Source of the DNA: Channallabes apus
Lineage: Eukaryota; Chordata; Actinopteri; Siluriformes; Clariidae
Assembly: GCA_030522415.1 (NCBI GenBank)
Contig: CM060124.1
Span: 30,130,754 to 30,194,753, forward strand
DNA: 64,000 bases
Direction of reading: 5' to 3'
This document shows, piece after piece, positions 44,880 to 57,909 of the stretch. The position numbers and the translations under genes were made by a program. Each line of letters starts with the position of its first letter. The stretch's first letter is position 1. Under the pieces are notes generated by a model. The model saw only the letters and a program-made list of their open reading frames with translations, searched no databases and was not told the origin of the DNA.

Positions 44880-45300
44880 TTCACATGCCAGACAGATGTA
44901 ACCATTGGTTACGATTTCTCCTTGAACAAACACTTGAATTTCATGTGTACATTTTTTTTCATGTTAATGTCATAGTTTTTTCTTAATTTCTTCTTCTTCG
45001 TCTTCTTCTTCTTCTTCTTCTTCTTATTTATCATTATCCCTAAATTACCAGCATGAGGTTGGAGAATAGAAAAGAATCCAGGATTTCTTTGTGAATGCCC
45101 CAATTGGCCAGTCTGACCCTGCCCCTTTACTTTTGATAAGGAACATGAGAACACACAATACAAGTTATATAGAAAGTGAAACTGTTTGGCAAATAAGGGC
45201 ATTCTGCATCCAGGTCTGAAATCGCCACAACCAACTACAGTTACTCTTCACACCCAAGAGCAACACAGCTCACTGAACAAGGTAATTGAGTGTTTTTACT
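44880..45300 (+). repeat. duplicated flank upstream of the IFI44-like gene
   Basis: It matches 31091-31310 in order (CTCCTTGAACAAA, AACATGAGAACACACAA, GAAACTG). A CTT array lies at 44991-45024. Confidence 0.65.
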
Positions 45301-45309
45301 TTAACTGTT

Positions 45310-45438
<129 letters not shown>

Positions 45439-45459
45439 GGGGGGGGGGGTATATATAAT

Positions 45460-45920
45460 TATAGCTCTGGAAAAAAATAAGAGACCATTTTCTTCCTATA
45501 GTTTCTTTTTTTATTTTTCAATTTTTTTTCTTCTAGGTGCATGTATTGCTGAGATGAACAGTTTTGTTATTTTTTTTGTGAACTGCTTACAATATTTCTG
45601 CAAAAAATATAACTATTGTTATCTAGAGTGTTTAAAGTAAATGACATCATAAGACAACACCCAAGATCATGCTGTATTTGCAGAGCTTTAATAACTTAAA
45701 TCAAACAAAATGCAAATAATTTGTATTAAACTGTATTAATATTTTGGCTAAATAACATTAAAATCAGTATTCGGTGGAATAATAACCCTGATTTGTAGTT
45801 ACGGCTTTCATGTGATCCAGCTCTCCACCAATTTTTTTACATTGCTATTGAGGAACTTTATACCACAGCAGCTCAGCTTTGCTTAATGGTTTTCCAGAGG
45901 TTTGATTTATGAGTAAATTG
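45460..45920. mobile_element. Tc1/mariner-like remnant upstream of the IFI44-like gene
   Basis: GCTCTGGAAAAAAATAAGAG starting near 45464 resembles a terminal sequence common in fish Tc1-like elements, and the next 400 bp keep its typical layout. No transposase frame survives. Confidence 0.5.
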
Positions 45921-46040
45921 CAGTAATCTCTTTTTTTTAACAATATGTTCTCAATGTACTGTATGATACCTCAAACTGTCATATTTTATCATACGGTTTA
46001 TCTTTTTGTTGGACCCATGTTAAATCCATGTTGGAAAGAA

Positions 46041-49000
46041 ATGGGAAATCGACTACCCTCTCCATCTCACTCCTCACCAGGTAAGCTTTATCTTTACAGG
46101 AGATTAGATTTAAAATTATTTTGATTTGATTTTTATAATCAAAAATTAGAGTTTGAAATTAAAACTAAACACCAACACAGGAGATATGGGAATAGAATAT
46201 ATATCAGTGTTTCACAAACCTGGTCCTCAAGTATGTTTCTGAAAACCTTTTTCTGAAAGAAGCTTCTCAATTTATCGATAAATACAGAGAAACATTTTTT
46301 GGGGGTATAATTTTGACATTCAGTGCGCTGGTACACAGTTTGGTATACTGTATAGTAACCAGTGGCAGGAAGACTGAAGAGACCGTTAAAATCCTTATTT
46401 GTGTTTTATCTGGTTCCAGATCTGTCTTTGCCAGCTCCTGAACCAGCCGGTAAGATTCACCAGGTGTTTTTCGCCCAAATACAATAGCGTGTTTTTTTTT
46501 TTTTTTTATGAGGATCACTTAGATTGGCAGAAGAACAACATCATTTTACAGAATGTTGTTTACATAGTATATTACAATACAGTTGTTACAAACTGCTGAA
46601 GAATGATTGTAGAAATCATGAAGCACTTATTGGTTAAGAAAAAAACCCCCTCAAAAACACAAATGCAGTGTGGTTACTTTAGGACCAGGATTAAGAAACA
46701 CTGAAGTGATTTCCCCCCCCACTATTTGTGTGTAAAGAAGTACATTATAAAGGCTTGTAAACATATTAAGGATTATTCAAAATCATTAAATTACTGAAGA
46801 TAATTTCTGAAAATAAGTCTTTTAGGGGTTTAATAATGACTCATGCAGCTAATGTTACTTATGTATGTTATATATGGCATCTTTATCTTAATATTAGTAT
46901 AGATAATCTTAATAAAGTATGTCTTTCCTAAAATGTTTCTCCACCTTGTGCCTAATGCTCGTGCAATTTCATCTTTCATCTAAATGTAAATTTTAAGATT
47001 AAGGCAAAAAAGCTTTAAAATATATATAGTATATTAAAATAAACAACACTAATAAAATATTTCATGCTGTGATTCATTTAATACATGAAATTTACTTCTG
47101 TTTTTCGCAAGTAATCCTGATACCTTGGAGGAAAATCGACTGGTAAGAATCTATATGTAATGTTTTTTTGTCAGTGCGACGACCACAATCCTCATCCCAA
47201 ACTGTTCACGACATCTTGGCCCTATGCATTCTTAAAAAAATGTACAGTTGCATACCATTTACAGAGAGTCAGAATTGTCATTTCACACACAATTTTCATG
47301 AACTGCTGTTCATGTTGTAATAAAACAGAATATCATCAACCATCAAATCTTATTCTGCTATATATTTTACCCGGGAGATGTTGCAATAAACGTCTGCCTG
47401 CCAAAACCCCACAGCACTTTATATCAGTCACCTGCAGCATTTTCAGCAATAAAGAAGAAAAGACAACACTAATGGTTCTAATGAAATTGTTTCCAATTTC
47501 AACATCTCTTTCCAATATCTCAGACCAGACAAACCTATTCTTACCCTTGGTGGTGACTGACACTTAGTGTAATTAATGATTGTTTGATCACCTGTGATGC
47601 AAAGTGATGCCGTAGTTGAACGTCCCAATGCTGTTGTACTGATGAAAGTTCTACCGTGACTGGTTTATGCACAATTAGGAATTTATGTACAGTTTGTTAG
47701 TGACGTAAGAATTAGTTTCTTTAAAAAAAAATATTGGTAAACATTCTCTTAATTTAATCATTTGTACCATTATTTGATGTTATCCTCGATAAATGTGTTT
47801 GAATACCAAATGGCCAAGTCTTGATCAAGTCCTTTATTGTGATGGATTTAATATTAACTGTCGAAAATATAATGTATTCAGCATAAATATTTTAAGCTAA
47901 ATTAAATCATTTTAAGCATTTTAATCATTTTAACAGTTTTACGTTTACTAAAAAAAATGTATTACATTCAATTAATATCTGATAGGAATCTGGAAGAGAT
48001 TGATTTATTTTTATTGAATATTTTGGAGAAATTGACTAACATTAATTAAATATTTAAGTGAACCTGATTTACTTTTACGGATAAATCTTCATCTGCACCT
48101 AAAATTATAAATTTATTAAATTATAAATCAAATCTACTCAATAATATTGAATGTCACTTCATTGAAACAATTGTAATATTTCTAAGTTACTTAAATGCTT
48201 GTGCTGGTTAACATAAAAACAACAGGAATAGCATTTAACATTTGTAACATTGACATTTATTTGCAGACGCGATAAACATTGTCCAACATTTTTTTAAGTT
48301 CAGCATCAGAAGCTGGTAAAATGGACAGTAACTGTATACTTTGTGTATCAAAAAAGAATAAACTGTCAACAATTACTGTTTCATCTGAAACATCAAGAGT
48401 TTTTATTTTAACATTAAAACTAGTAAACAGCATTATGAGACTGTTACAAAGGCGGGTCATATTCATCATAAAGAAACATACAATATTCTGTTACTACACG
48501 TGTCCCCTTTCATTTAATAGTTTATATTGAGCTCTATTCAAAACACAAAAGGTAAATCTTTAAGTTAATTCCTCACCGCTAGAGCAACAGCTAACTGCTG
48601 CAGTCAGACACTCAGTGTCAAGGTCAGTGTCAAGGTCAGCTAATCACTTGTTAAAGTGGGGGAGGGGAAGCTAACGCTAACACTCTGTAACATTGACTAG
48701 CCCGACCGAGAATATTATATACTATATAACACACATTGTAATAAAATTCACACACAGAACTAACTACCATGCTAAGCCAAACTTTTATCCAAAAAAAACA
48801 GAGCAGATGGAGAGGACGTCTTTACTTTAGAACAGACTGAGAAGAAATAGCTTAACTGAATTTAACCACACAATACAATTTGTAGATTTCACAACTGTCT
48901 GTAAAGAAAAAAAAAAAAATTTAACTACTACAAAATTTTTTGTACATTCATATTACTAACTAAACAAATCTCAAATAAAGTGACAAATAAAATTTGAATT

Positions 49001-50643
49001 TGGAATCTCACATTAAGAAAAATGCAGATCGTGCAGCATGTGGCACCTGGTCTGTCTGGATGTAAACTTGGGCGAAAATTGCATGGCAGTAGAATCTAGT
49101 CTCAAGAAATGAGTAAAATTTACAAAAAAAATAGATTTTGACACGGCCAGAAAAATTTTATTAAAATTTCCCCATTTTTTTCCTCGCTGATTTTAAACTG
49201 AAAAAAATTTACTTGAAATGAAATTAATAAATAATCAGCATTTGTTTAAATCAGCTTAATTTGACTCCAGAATGTAGTAAGTAAATTTTATTATGTACTT
49301 GTTACTAATATTAATTTAACTATTGTTAATTAAGCCCAGTCCCACTTTTTACAGTGTACTATTAACTGTGTATATAATATTACACAGTTTAAGTAATGTG
49401 TAATATTGTATTGCTAGTGCTTAAATACTCCAGTCTTCTTACAAAACTCTTCATGATGCTTGCAGTGAAGATGATATATTGCATGAAGTGAAAGAATTTA
49501 AGCCCAGCACTGAAGTCCTCAGAATTGTGCTGTATGGACCAACTGGAGCTGGAAAATCCTCCTTTGTCAACTCAGTTCAGAGGGTTATCTTAGGCCGTAA
49601 TGCCATGAGTGCTCTGGAAAACAACACACATACAGGAACAAGTTTCACAAAAAAAGTAAGTAACAACCATATACAAAACACAGAAATATAAAGATATACA
49701 ATGGGGAAAATAACTATTTGATCCCCTGCAGATTGTGTAAGTTTTTCTACTTACAAAGAAATGATGGGTCTATAATTTTATCATATGTTAATTTTAAATG
49801 TGATTTAGATGAACATACACAAGCTGAAGAGTGCTAGAGGCGTGCCTTATCCTCTGGAGATTGTTGATATTATGGGGCTTCAGTCATCAGTAGGAGGAAT
49901 AAAACATGAAGACATCATCAAGGCATTTGAGGGACACATTTCAGATGACTACACCGTAAGTACTTTTACATTCTGATGACTTGCTAACACACATCCCTGT
50001 AAGAAAATATATTGCTGTGAAAATTTATGTGCCACTTCCTGTTTCTTTTTCATGAATATTTATCAAAATGTAGTTTTAAATTGATGATGTAATTTATTAA
50101 TGGAAAAAAGCTGTCCAGTTGATCTGAATCATCATGACAAACATAGATAATCAGGCGAATACAGCAAAGATTTTTTTCAAACTATTGTATATTATTTCAA
50201 ATATTATTCATATTGAAATGCCGCTGAAGAGGTGTTTTTCAAAAGAAATAATTATGTATTTAGTTATTATTAGATTCAATTGCCCATATTTCTTTCTTTA
50301 TTTCGTTCTTTTTTTAACAGATGTACTAAAACTAATCAACCATACAAAATCAGGCTTGTGGTTAAATTAAATATTTACAAATAAACTACAAGTAACTTTT
50401 ATTTTTGTTGTTGTTGCAGTTTAATACTGCGGTATCAATAACTAATGAGGATCCAAAATACAAAGAGAAACCAACTCTGCGTGAAAAGGTTCACTGTCTG
50501 GTGTGTGTTCTGCCTGCGGACTCAGTGTCAAGAATGGACCCCCGTGATTTTGAGCAAATTAAGCCTGTTAGAGACACTGCTAGCCTTCTGGGTAAATTAT
50601 TACATATGGTTGGGTTGTTTCAGCCCTAGTCTTGACCTTAACA

Positions 50644-50683
<40 letters not shown>

Positions 50684-51976
50684 TAAACCTGTCTATAAGT
50701 TATTATTCTGCGGGTATCACACTGCCTCTTTCCCCTATTGTGATCTCATAGTGTGAATCTTCAGATTTATTTTTGTTCGCTTTTTCTTTATGTTTTATGA
50801 CGGTTGGCATCCAATAAGCTACATTACTGCCACCTACTGGTCTTGATGTCTCTCATCTTCATTTGAGAACCACTTTAAATTCCATAATTTGCCTTTTCAA
50901 TCAAAGGGAAAAAACCTCCATAGACCAGTAATTCTGAACAACCCCAGATCATAACATTGCCTCCAGAGACTTGTACAATCGCCTCAATCTGAACTCAAGA
51001 GACCACTTGACCTATTTCTATTGCCCCAAAGTTTAATCTTTATGAAACTTTGTGTTTGAAACTTGGCAAATTTATGTTTTCTCCTGAATATCACTAACAA
51101 GTGGTTTACTTATGGCCTCACAGCTGTTTAGTGCCAATCCAGTTCTCATCATATTGTGCATGTGGAAATCCTCTTACTTTCACTTGACTTTAAGGTTCAG
51201 CACAGTCCTTACAGGTTTAGTGTATTAGACAGTTCCCAACCCAATTCCAGTAATTTCAAATCCCTTTAACTGTTTTCGGTTCTTGATGGTCAATGATTTT
51301 ATGGGGTGACTTTTTTTGGCTGATCAGTGCATAAGCTCAAACAAACAAACAAACAAACAAACAATAATAATATATTTTTTCTTCACCAGTCTCTATATTT
51401 ATGTATTACTATCTTGGTAAATTTTAATAGTTTAGTTTGATCAGAAATTTGAGTATTAAAGAAAGCAATGTGAATTTTGTAGGAATTCCACAAGTCATTA
51501 TCATGACCAAGGTGGATAGAGCCTGTGAGCTGGTTAAAGAGGATCTAAAGAAGATGTATCACAGCAAGAAGATCAAAGAGAAGGTAATTAGTTTGTGTGT
51601 AGATGTTTGAATTTGTCTGTCAGGACTTATTGCACTAGCAAAAGCTGTAGAATTGGACAGACCCACATGATTTAAGTTTCATTACCATAGATTTCATTCT
51701 CATATCTTCATGATCTCATTTCCAGTCCTCACTAAGTCATATCTCTGGCAATTTTCTATATTCATATACAGTAATGCATGCCAATCTTTATTTTCTCAGA
51801 TGGAGGTGTGCAGTGTCAATGTGGGCATCCCATTAAATGCCATCTACCCAGTGATGAACTACTCTGAATCTGTCAACCAAGATCCACATATTGACATGTT
51901 CATCCTCACAGCATTGAGAGATATTCTAAATTTTGCTAATGACTATGTGGAACGTGAGTTGGAAAAAGATGACTAA
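46041..51976 (+). CDS. ifi44l-like: interferon-induced protein 44-like GTPase, eight coding exons
   Basis: Exons by splice sites and phase: 46041-46080, 46420-46449, 47112-47142, 49466-49655, 49809-49955, 50420-50591, 51483-51583 and 51800-51976. Together they give 888 nt, 295 codons and TAA. All introns are GT-AG and each phase matches the next exon. The start MGNRLPSPSHSSPD has Gly2, which would fit N-myristoylation. The Pro-Trp-Arg block (PWRKID) precedes the G domain. GTP motifs are the P-loop GPTGAGKS (49536-49559), DIMGL (exon 5) and TKVD (51506-51517). Other family blocks are EKVHCLVCVLPAD and MEVCSVNVGIPLNAIYPVMN. Vertebrate IFI44/IFI44L proteins are interferon-induced and affect antiviral responses. 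No TLDc domain is seen, as in other short fish members. Exons 1-3 are very short and rest on phase and motif, so they are less certain than exons 4-8. Confidence 0.9.
47143..49465 (+). other. intron 3 of the IFI44-like gene
   Basis: It holds the block 47210-47670 that is shared with 31440-31930. A minus-strand open frame of 70 codons (48257-48469, ending DNVYRVCK) is not recognised. AT-rich stretches (48930-49330) lack genes. Confidence 0.6.
50647..50683. repeat. ATT microsatellite in intron 6
   Basis: About twelve ATT units. Confidence 0.95.
50880..51330 (-). mobile_element. Tc1-like remnant in intron 6
   Basis: On the minus strand the sequence recalls a decayed Tc1-like transposase (blocks such as AACCCCAGATCATAACATTG and GTGGTTTACTTATGGCC on the plus strand). 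A CAAA array lies at 51341-51362. No open frame remains. Confidence 0.45.
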
Positions 51977-52374
51977 AATGAAATGTGGTCACAGTCAACC
52001 TTTGTCTACAGTATTTAATTTTTTAAATAATTATTTTTTCAGGTGTAAAAACATTTTTTTTAATTAGATTTAGGTTTTTTATACAAACTGTACATGGCAA
52101 CATGGAAAATAGTAATAATCTTTCATTATAGCTCTTCTACCTTGTGATATTATAAACCCGGTATAGAAGACCCATTGGTAAATGGTAAAACTATACTTTG
52201 TAGAAAAAAACCTCCTCACTGATTATATACTGTGGAGTATTTTTAGGCCTGTGAAAAAGCCTAACGTTGGGTCAGAAGCCTACAGTAGGTCGAATGGTTT
52301 GAGAAAAGGCCTTTTCTATGTAGTATGTATGGAATGAACTTTGAAGGGATGACACCTCTGTATGAAGACTTAAT

Positions 52375-52380
52375 AATAAA
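52375..52380 (+). terminator. polyadenylation signal AATAAA of the IFI44-like gene
   Basis: The first canonical AATAAA downstream of the stop codon, about 400 bp after 51976, is followed by A-rich and GT-rich sequence. It would give a 3' UTR of about 420 bp. Confidence 0.6.
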
Positions 52381-52675
52381 AAAATATATTTCTCAAGGTT
52401 ATGTCTGCTTGTATCTTTATTAAGAAAAAAATCAGAAAATTACTTTTCAGTCTAACATAGATGGCATCATTATTGAATGACTGACAATAAACAGTATGTG
52501 GAAAATAGTGTGGGTCAAAACATTATTTAACTGGGACTGAAGCTGGTGTCGGTGAAAAAGGCATGTGACAAAGGAGAGAGAAGAAAGTCCAGATGCTAAA
52601 TTAGAAAGAAAAAAGCACTGAGTTTTAAAAATACACAATTTGCTAATGGAAGTTGAAGAAACCAATCAGGTAGTT
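52381..52675. other. unassigned DNA downstream of the gene
   Basis: No repeat recognised. The TAGTT near 52671 may be the left target duplication of the LINE that follows. Confidence 0.4.
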
Positions 52676-53197
52676 TCCAAGATGGCGCCGGTGAGGTCGG
52701 CTGCCGTCACGACTGCTCCGACCACCTTTTCTTTGTTTTTGTTTTTTAAGTTAGTTTTCAGTTTTTAAAATCAGCAAAATCAGCACCATTGCGTACATTA
52801 GGTATGATAGAGACACTCTTGTTTCTATTGGTATACAATGTACTCACAAATCAACGTTTTTAACTCCGGATCCGAGCTGGCCAAGTGAGATCCTGAGGGA
52901 GAACAATGGACGCAACGCGAAGCGGCGACCCGAGGAAAACGAGCTGGCGTCAGGAACCGGCTAAGAACTCGTGCACACCGCACACCTCTGCCCAGCAACC
53001 TGCTCACCAACGTCCAGTCACTGGAGAACAAACTCGATGACCCCAGGGCCAGGGTAAAGTTCCAGAGAGACATTCGGGACTGCAATCTCCTCTGCTTCAC
53101 CGAGACATGGCTGAATCCGGCGGTACCCGACCATGCCATACAACTAGCCGAGTTCTTCTCGGTTCACCGCATGGACAGGACGCGGGACTCGGGGAAG

Positions 53198-54153
53198 TGT
53201 TACGTGCAGAGGAGTAGTGCACGTACGTGTGTGTGTGTGTGTGTAGCGCGGGTATGCGCCGTCGCGCATGCGCGATCTCTCCCCCCTTTCTCTGTCTCTC
53301 CCGCTCTCCTATTTACAGGAAGCCCCGCCCCGATGGAACGTGCCGTGACGTGCGCCGCGATTGGCTGGCTGTGCATCTGCACGTCTTCTTAAGCTCGCGA
53401 GTGGAAGCAGGAAGTGCGCGACTTATACTTTGTGTGTGACTTCCGTGCTCTATTGTTGATTGGTGGATTAGTGAATTGTGAACGTTGAATTGTGTGGTTG
53501 TTGGATTGGGTGATTGATTGATTGGGTTGATTGATTGAGTGATTGTATGTTGAAGTGTTGGTGTGTGACTGTGTGACTGAGTATTTGTTTGTTATTTTGT
53601 ATTTGTTTTGAGTGTGTGTGTGTGTTTGGTTTGTTTGGTTGGAGAGAGAGCCTGTGTGTCGCGCCTTGCCTCTCTCCTTCCCTTTTGTTGTTTTTGGGTT
53701 TTCTTTTGTTTGTTTGTGTTAGCGTGGATGGAAGTGTTCCTCCTGCTTTTGTACATAGTTTTCTTTATTGTAAATATTGTGTATATATATTTTGTTCTTT
53801 TCTTTTTGTTTGTACATAGTTGCAAGGAAGCAGTAGGGGTTGGGTGCCATTTTTGTTGTCCCCTGTTTTCTCCTGTTTTTGTAAGTAGTTAGGAAGCTAG
53901 TTTAGTTTTTTTGTATTTTGATTTCAGTTTTCTTTTTGATAGTTTAGCTAGTTTGAGGGTGGAGATAGAGGGGGGGTTTTGTTTATTGTTTTGGCCTGGC
54001 CCAATCCTGAAGCCCAGAGCTTCCTGTATGTATATGTGCGTGTGTGTTCAAATAAAAACCACGCACAACATCTTGGTTGCAAGAATATTTATTTATCCTA
54101 AATTTATTATTTTCTTTGTTGCGTCCCTTGACCCTAGACCGGGGGTCGTAACA
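53198..54153 (+). repeat. 956-bp solo LTR
   Basis: It starts TGTTACGTGCAGAGGAG and ends GGGGGTCGTAACA. The LINE sequence GGGGAAG is followed by it, and GAAGTCAAGG resumes after it, so GAAG is duplicated (53194-53197 and 54154-54157). The intact LINE at 16410-16425 reads GGGGAAGTCAAGG without a break. A polyadenylation signal AATAAA lies at 54051-54056. It is the best reference for the LTR split at 5371-21905. Solo LTRs arise by recombination between the two LTRs of an element. Confidence 0.95.
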
Positions 54154-54651
54154 GAAGTCAAGGGGAGGCGGCATGTGTTTGATGGTGAACAACAGCTGGT
54201 GCAACAGCGCGAGCGCTGTTCCTCTTACACGCTCCTGCACACCAAACCTGGAACTACTGTCCATCACGTGTCGTCCTTTTTATCTTCCACGGGAGTTCAC
54301 ATTGGTCATAATACTGTAAGTGCCGTTTATATTCCACCACAAGCGGACACAGACATTGCCTTATGCGAGCTGCATGAGGCACTCACACAGCACCAGACAC
54401 AACACCAGGACGCTTGTGGCGGGGGACTTTAATAGTGCCAACCTCAAACGCGCAGCGCCGAACTTTCATCAGCACATCACCTGCCCCACCAGGGGTGAAA
54501 GAACACTAGATCATTGCTATACAACGGTCAAGGACGGCTACAAGGCGCAATCTCGTCCAGCATTTGGTAAATCCGAGCACGCCGCCATCTTCCTCATGCC
54601 AAAATATAAACAAAGGCTGAAACAGGAAGTTCCGGTTCAGAGGGAGGGACC

Positions 54652-56684
54652 ATGTTCAGAAACAGCTCCGATGATGACGTCAGCGTGTTTACGGAAGCGG
54701 TTGTGGGATTTATTGGGAAGCTAGTGGATGATACCGTGGAGAAAAAGACTATAAGAACGTTTCCCAACCAGAAGCCGTGGATGGATAAAACCATCCGAGA
54801 CGCTCTGAGATCTCGCACTGCTGCCTACAACACGGGACTTGCGTCGGGGGACATGGAACCATACAAGGCTGCGGCATATAATGTCCGGAAGGCATTGAAA
54901 GAGGCGAAGCAGCGCTACGGGAGAAAACTAGAGTCACAGCTTCAACAGAGTGACTCTTGGAGCCTGTGGCAGGTATTACAGACAATAACGGACTATAAAG
55001 CACCAACATCCGGTATGATGAACGCGGACCCGACCCTGGCAGACGAGCTGAACACCTTTTATGCTCGCTTCGAGGCTGCAGCTAAAGACGCTAGCGATGG
55101 TAATGCTAGCGGCGCTAATGCTAACGGTGCTAATGCTAGCGGCGCTAACGGCTGCAGACAGGAAGACACTGCCAGCACCGGGAACGCGCTCATCATCACC
55201 GAGCACAACGTGAGGAGAGCCTTCAGGAGAGTGAACACCAGGAAAGCAGCAGGACCAGACGGCATCTCAGGCCGTATCCTCAGAGCCTGCGCAGACCAGC
55301 TAGCACCTGTGTTCACTGAGATATTCAACATCTCTTTATCTTAGTCGGTGATCCCCACATGCTTCAAGGAGTCCATCATTGTTCCTGTCCCAAAGAAACC
55401 ACATCCTGCTTCTCTCAATGACTATCGCCCTGTAGCCCTCACCTCAGTAGTGATGAAGTGTTTTGAACGCCTGGTCAGAGACTTCATCATTTCATCTCTA
55501 CCAGACACACTGGACCCACTACAGTTCGCTTACCGTCCAAATCTCTCATCTCTCATCTCCTCCACACATCACTTACTCACTTGAACTCTAGAAGGGGGAA
55601 TTATGTTAAAATGCTCTTCATCGACTACAGCTCTGCATTCAATACCAAAATTCCCTCCACACTCACCCCCAAGCTGGAGCACCTGGGACTCAGCTCATCT
55701 ATGTGTCAGTGGATCTCCAACTTCCTAACTGGCAGACCACAGGCAGTAAGGATGGGCGGACATGTCTCAGCCTCCACAACTCTCAGCACTGGAGCCCCCC
55801 AGAGGTGTGTTCTGAGCCGCCTGCTGTACTCTTTGTACACATATGACTGTGTGGCCACTACCAGCTCCACCACCATCATTAAGTTTGCTGACGACACCGT
55901 CGTGGTGGGCCTGATCTCTGATAACAACGAGACGGCCTAACTGAAGGAGATTAGGATTCTGGAGAACTGGTGCCAGAGGAACAACCTCCTTCTAAACGTC
56001 AGTAAGACAAAGGAGTTGATAGTGGACTTCAGTACAAAGCAGGAGAGGAACTACCAGACCCCCATCATCAATGACAGCCCAGTGGAGAGAGTGGACAGCT
56101 TCAAATACCTCAGTGTTCACATCACGCAGGACCTATCATGGTCCTGTCACATGAACACCATGGTGAAAAAGGCCCGACAGCGTCTCTACCACCTCAGGCG
56201 CTTGAGAGACTTCCGACTGCCCTCCAAGGTGCTCAGGAACTTTTATTCCTGCACCATAGAGAGCATCCTGACGGGAAACATCTCAACCTGGTTCGGGAAC
56301 AGCACCATGCAGGACAGACGAGCTCTACAGAGGGTGGTGCGATCAGCTGAGCGCATCATCCGCACCGAGCTCCCTGACCTGCACTCGATCTACAGCAGGA
56401 GGTGCTGGACCAAGGCCAGGAAGATCGTGAAGGACCTCCAACAATGGACTGTTCTCTCTGTTGAGGTCAGGAAAGCGATTCCGCTCCCTGAAGGCCAACA
56501 CAGAGAGACTGACGAGGAGCTTCTTCCCGCAGGCGATACGGACTCTCAATCACACCACCACACAGCACTGACCCACACATATGGTTTTTACACACACTCT
56601 GGACATTCGTTTACACTAGTGACCACTGCACAACTACACTTCGTGGTCATCAAACCACTCAATCACTATCACAAGTCACTTTAA
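54652..56684 (+). pseudogene. LINE RT region of copy 3, with stops and frameshifts
   Basis: Four frames follow the intact copy: 54652-55344 (linker and RT start), 55348-55584, 55581-55940 ([19 protein letters not shown] and [10 protein letters not shown]) and 56016-56684 (IVDFSTKQERNYQTPI, RRLRDFRLPSKVLR). Breaks are a TAG at 55342-55344, a deletion near 55545 (fewer bases between YRPN and SSLIS), a stop at 55938 and a short C-terminal frame change near 56440. The endonuclease part upstream is split by the solo LTR. Confidence 0.88.
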
Positions 56685-57029
56685 ATAAATCACTGCACAA
56701 GACAATTTAAACATGTGGATTGCACAACCCTGGACATTACCATACTTTTCCTACTCGTACAGCTGCTCTTACTGTTCATATATTATTTATATATTTTCTA
56801 TTTTCTATATTGTGTATTGTTGTACAGTTATTTTATCTTAACTTTAATTTTTATATTTTTATTTTATTCTTTCCTAGTTAAATTCACCCTCTATTTTATT
56901 TTTCATATTTATTTCCTATTCCAATTCATAGTCTTTTATTTTAAAGTCACGAGCAGTTGTCTAAGCATTTCACTTCATATCGTACTGTGTATGACTGTGT
57001 ATGTGACAAATAAAATTAGAATTTGAATT

Positions 57030-57407
57030 AGTTGAGAACACCACTGAAGTGTAACGTCGCCCCCTGGTGGTCGAGGTGAATCTATTGTGCAGCTGAAATT
57101 CCGATGAAGCCGAGGAGTGTGTCACAGCTACTGGTACTGTATGTGTCGATGATGAAGTTAACTGACATCGTGGTCGGTGTGTGCAAGTTACGAGTAGAGC
57201 GGATAACCAGTTATGGCCTCCTACAATACACAGGAAGCCTGGGAGTCCTTCAGATGATCAGGGATGAGAATATGTTATTTCATCTATGCCTGCCATCCAC
57301 TGACTGGAGCAAACAAACAAACAAACAAAACTATTGGTTATTATTGCTGCAAGCAAATCAAAACATTTCAATTACAAAGTCATTTCAATTATTTGTTTCA
57401 TAATAAA

Positions 57408-57449
<42 letters not shown>

Positions 57450-57689
57450 TTGTTAAAGGGTTAAAAGCTATTTTTTATTCTCTTATACCCTCAGAAAGTG
57501 GGGTAATTTTCTGTAAACAGTGTCACTTATAAGACTATATCTCAGAAACTGAACAAAGCATTTAACAATATGGCAAAATATGACAGCCATGAAATAATGA
57601 ATAATTTACGAAAAATATTTTAATGTACAAATTCAAACTAACATTAATGGAAATTAATCAAGTGAATACATAATTAAATGTTACATGAT
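57030..57689. other. no gene supported; ATT microsatellite at 57403-57451
   Basis: A run of about 16 ATT units is the only repeat recognised. Short frames at 57104-57403 are not believed. Confidence 0.5.
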
Positions 57690-57905
57690 TCAATTAAATT
57701 CAATTTTATTTATATAACACATTTAACAATGGTCATTGTCACAAAGCAGCTTTACAGAATCAAAAGAACATTATAGAAATGTGTATAATATGTGAGAAGA
57801 TATCTATGAATAATGAAAGTTATCTGGTCCCTGATGAGCAAGTCAAGGGCAAATCTCCCTTGGATGGCAATAGGAAGAAACTTTGAGAGGAACCAGACTA
57901 AACAT
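57690..57905 (-). mobile_element. L2 3' end fragment
   Basis: It ends in the L2 3' terminus on the minus strand (TTATTTATATAACACATTTA and GGTCATTGTCACAAAGCAGC on plus), then GGAAGAAACTTTGAGAGGAA. It matches 40745-40985. Confidence 0.8.
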
Positions 57906-57909
57906 CTCG

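Larger units (their letters stand above)
52676..57029 (+). mobile_element. CR1/Rex1-like LINE, copy 3, full length but disrupted
   Basis: It runs from TCCAAGATGGCGCC to the AATTTGAATT tail, with a possible TAGTT duplication on both sides. It carries the same 5' UTR, endonuclease, Ala-Asn-Gly repeat, RT and 3' UTR as copy 1. A solo LTR splits the endonuclease at 53198. A deletion near 54649 removes about 60 bp of the linker. C to T at 55342 makes a stop (TAG) in place of Gln. Confidence 0.92.
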
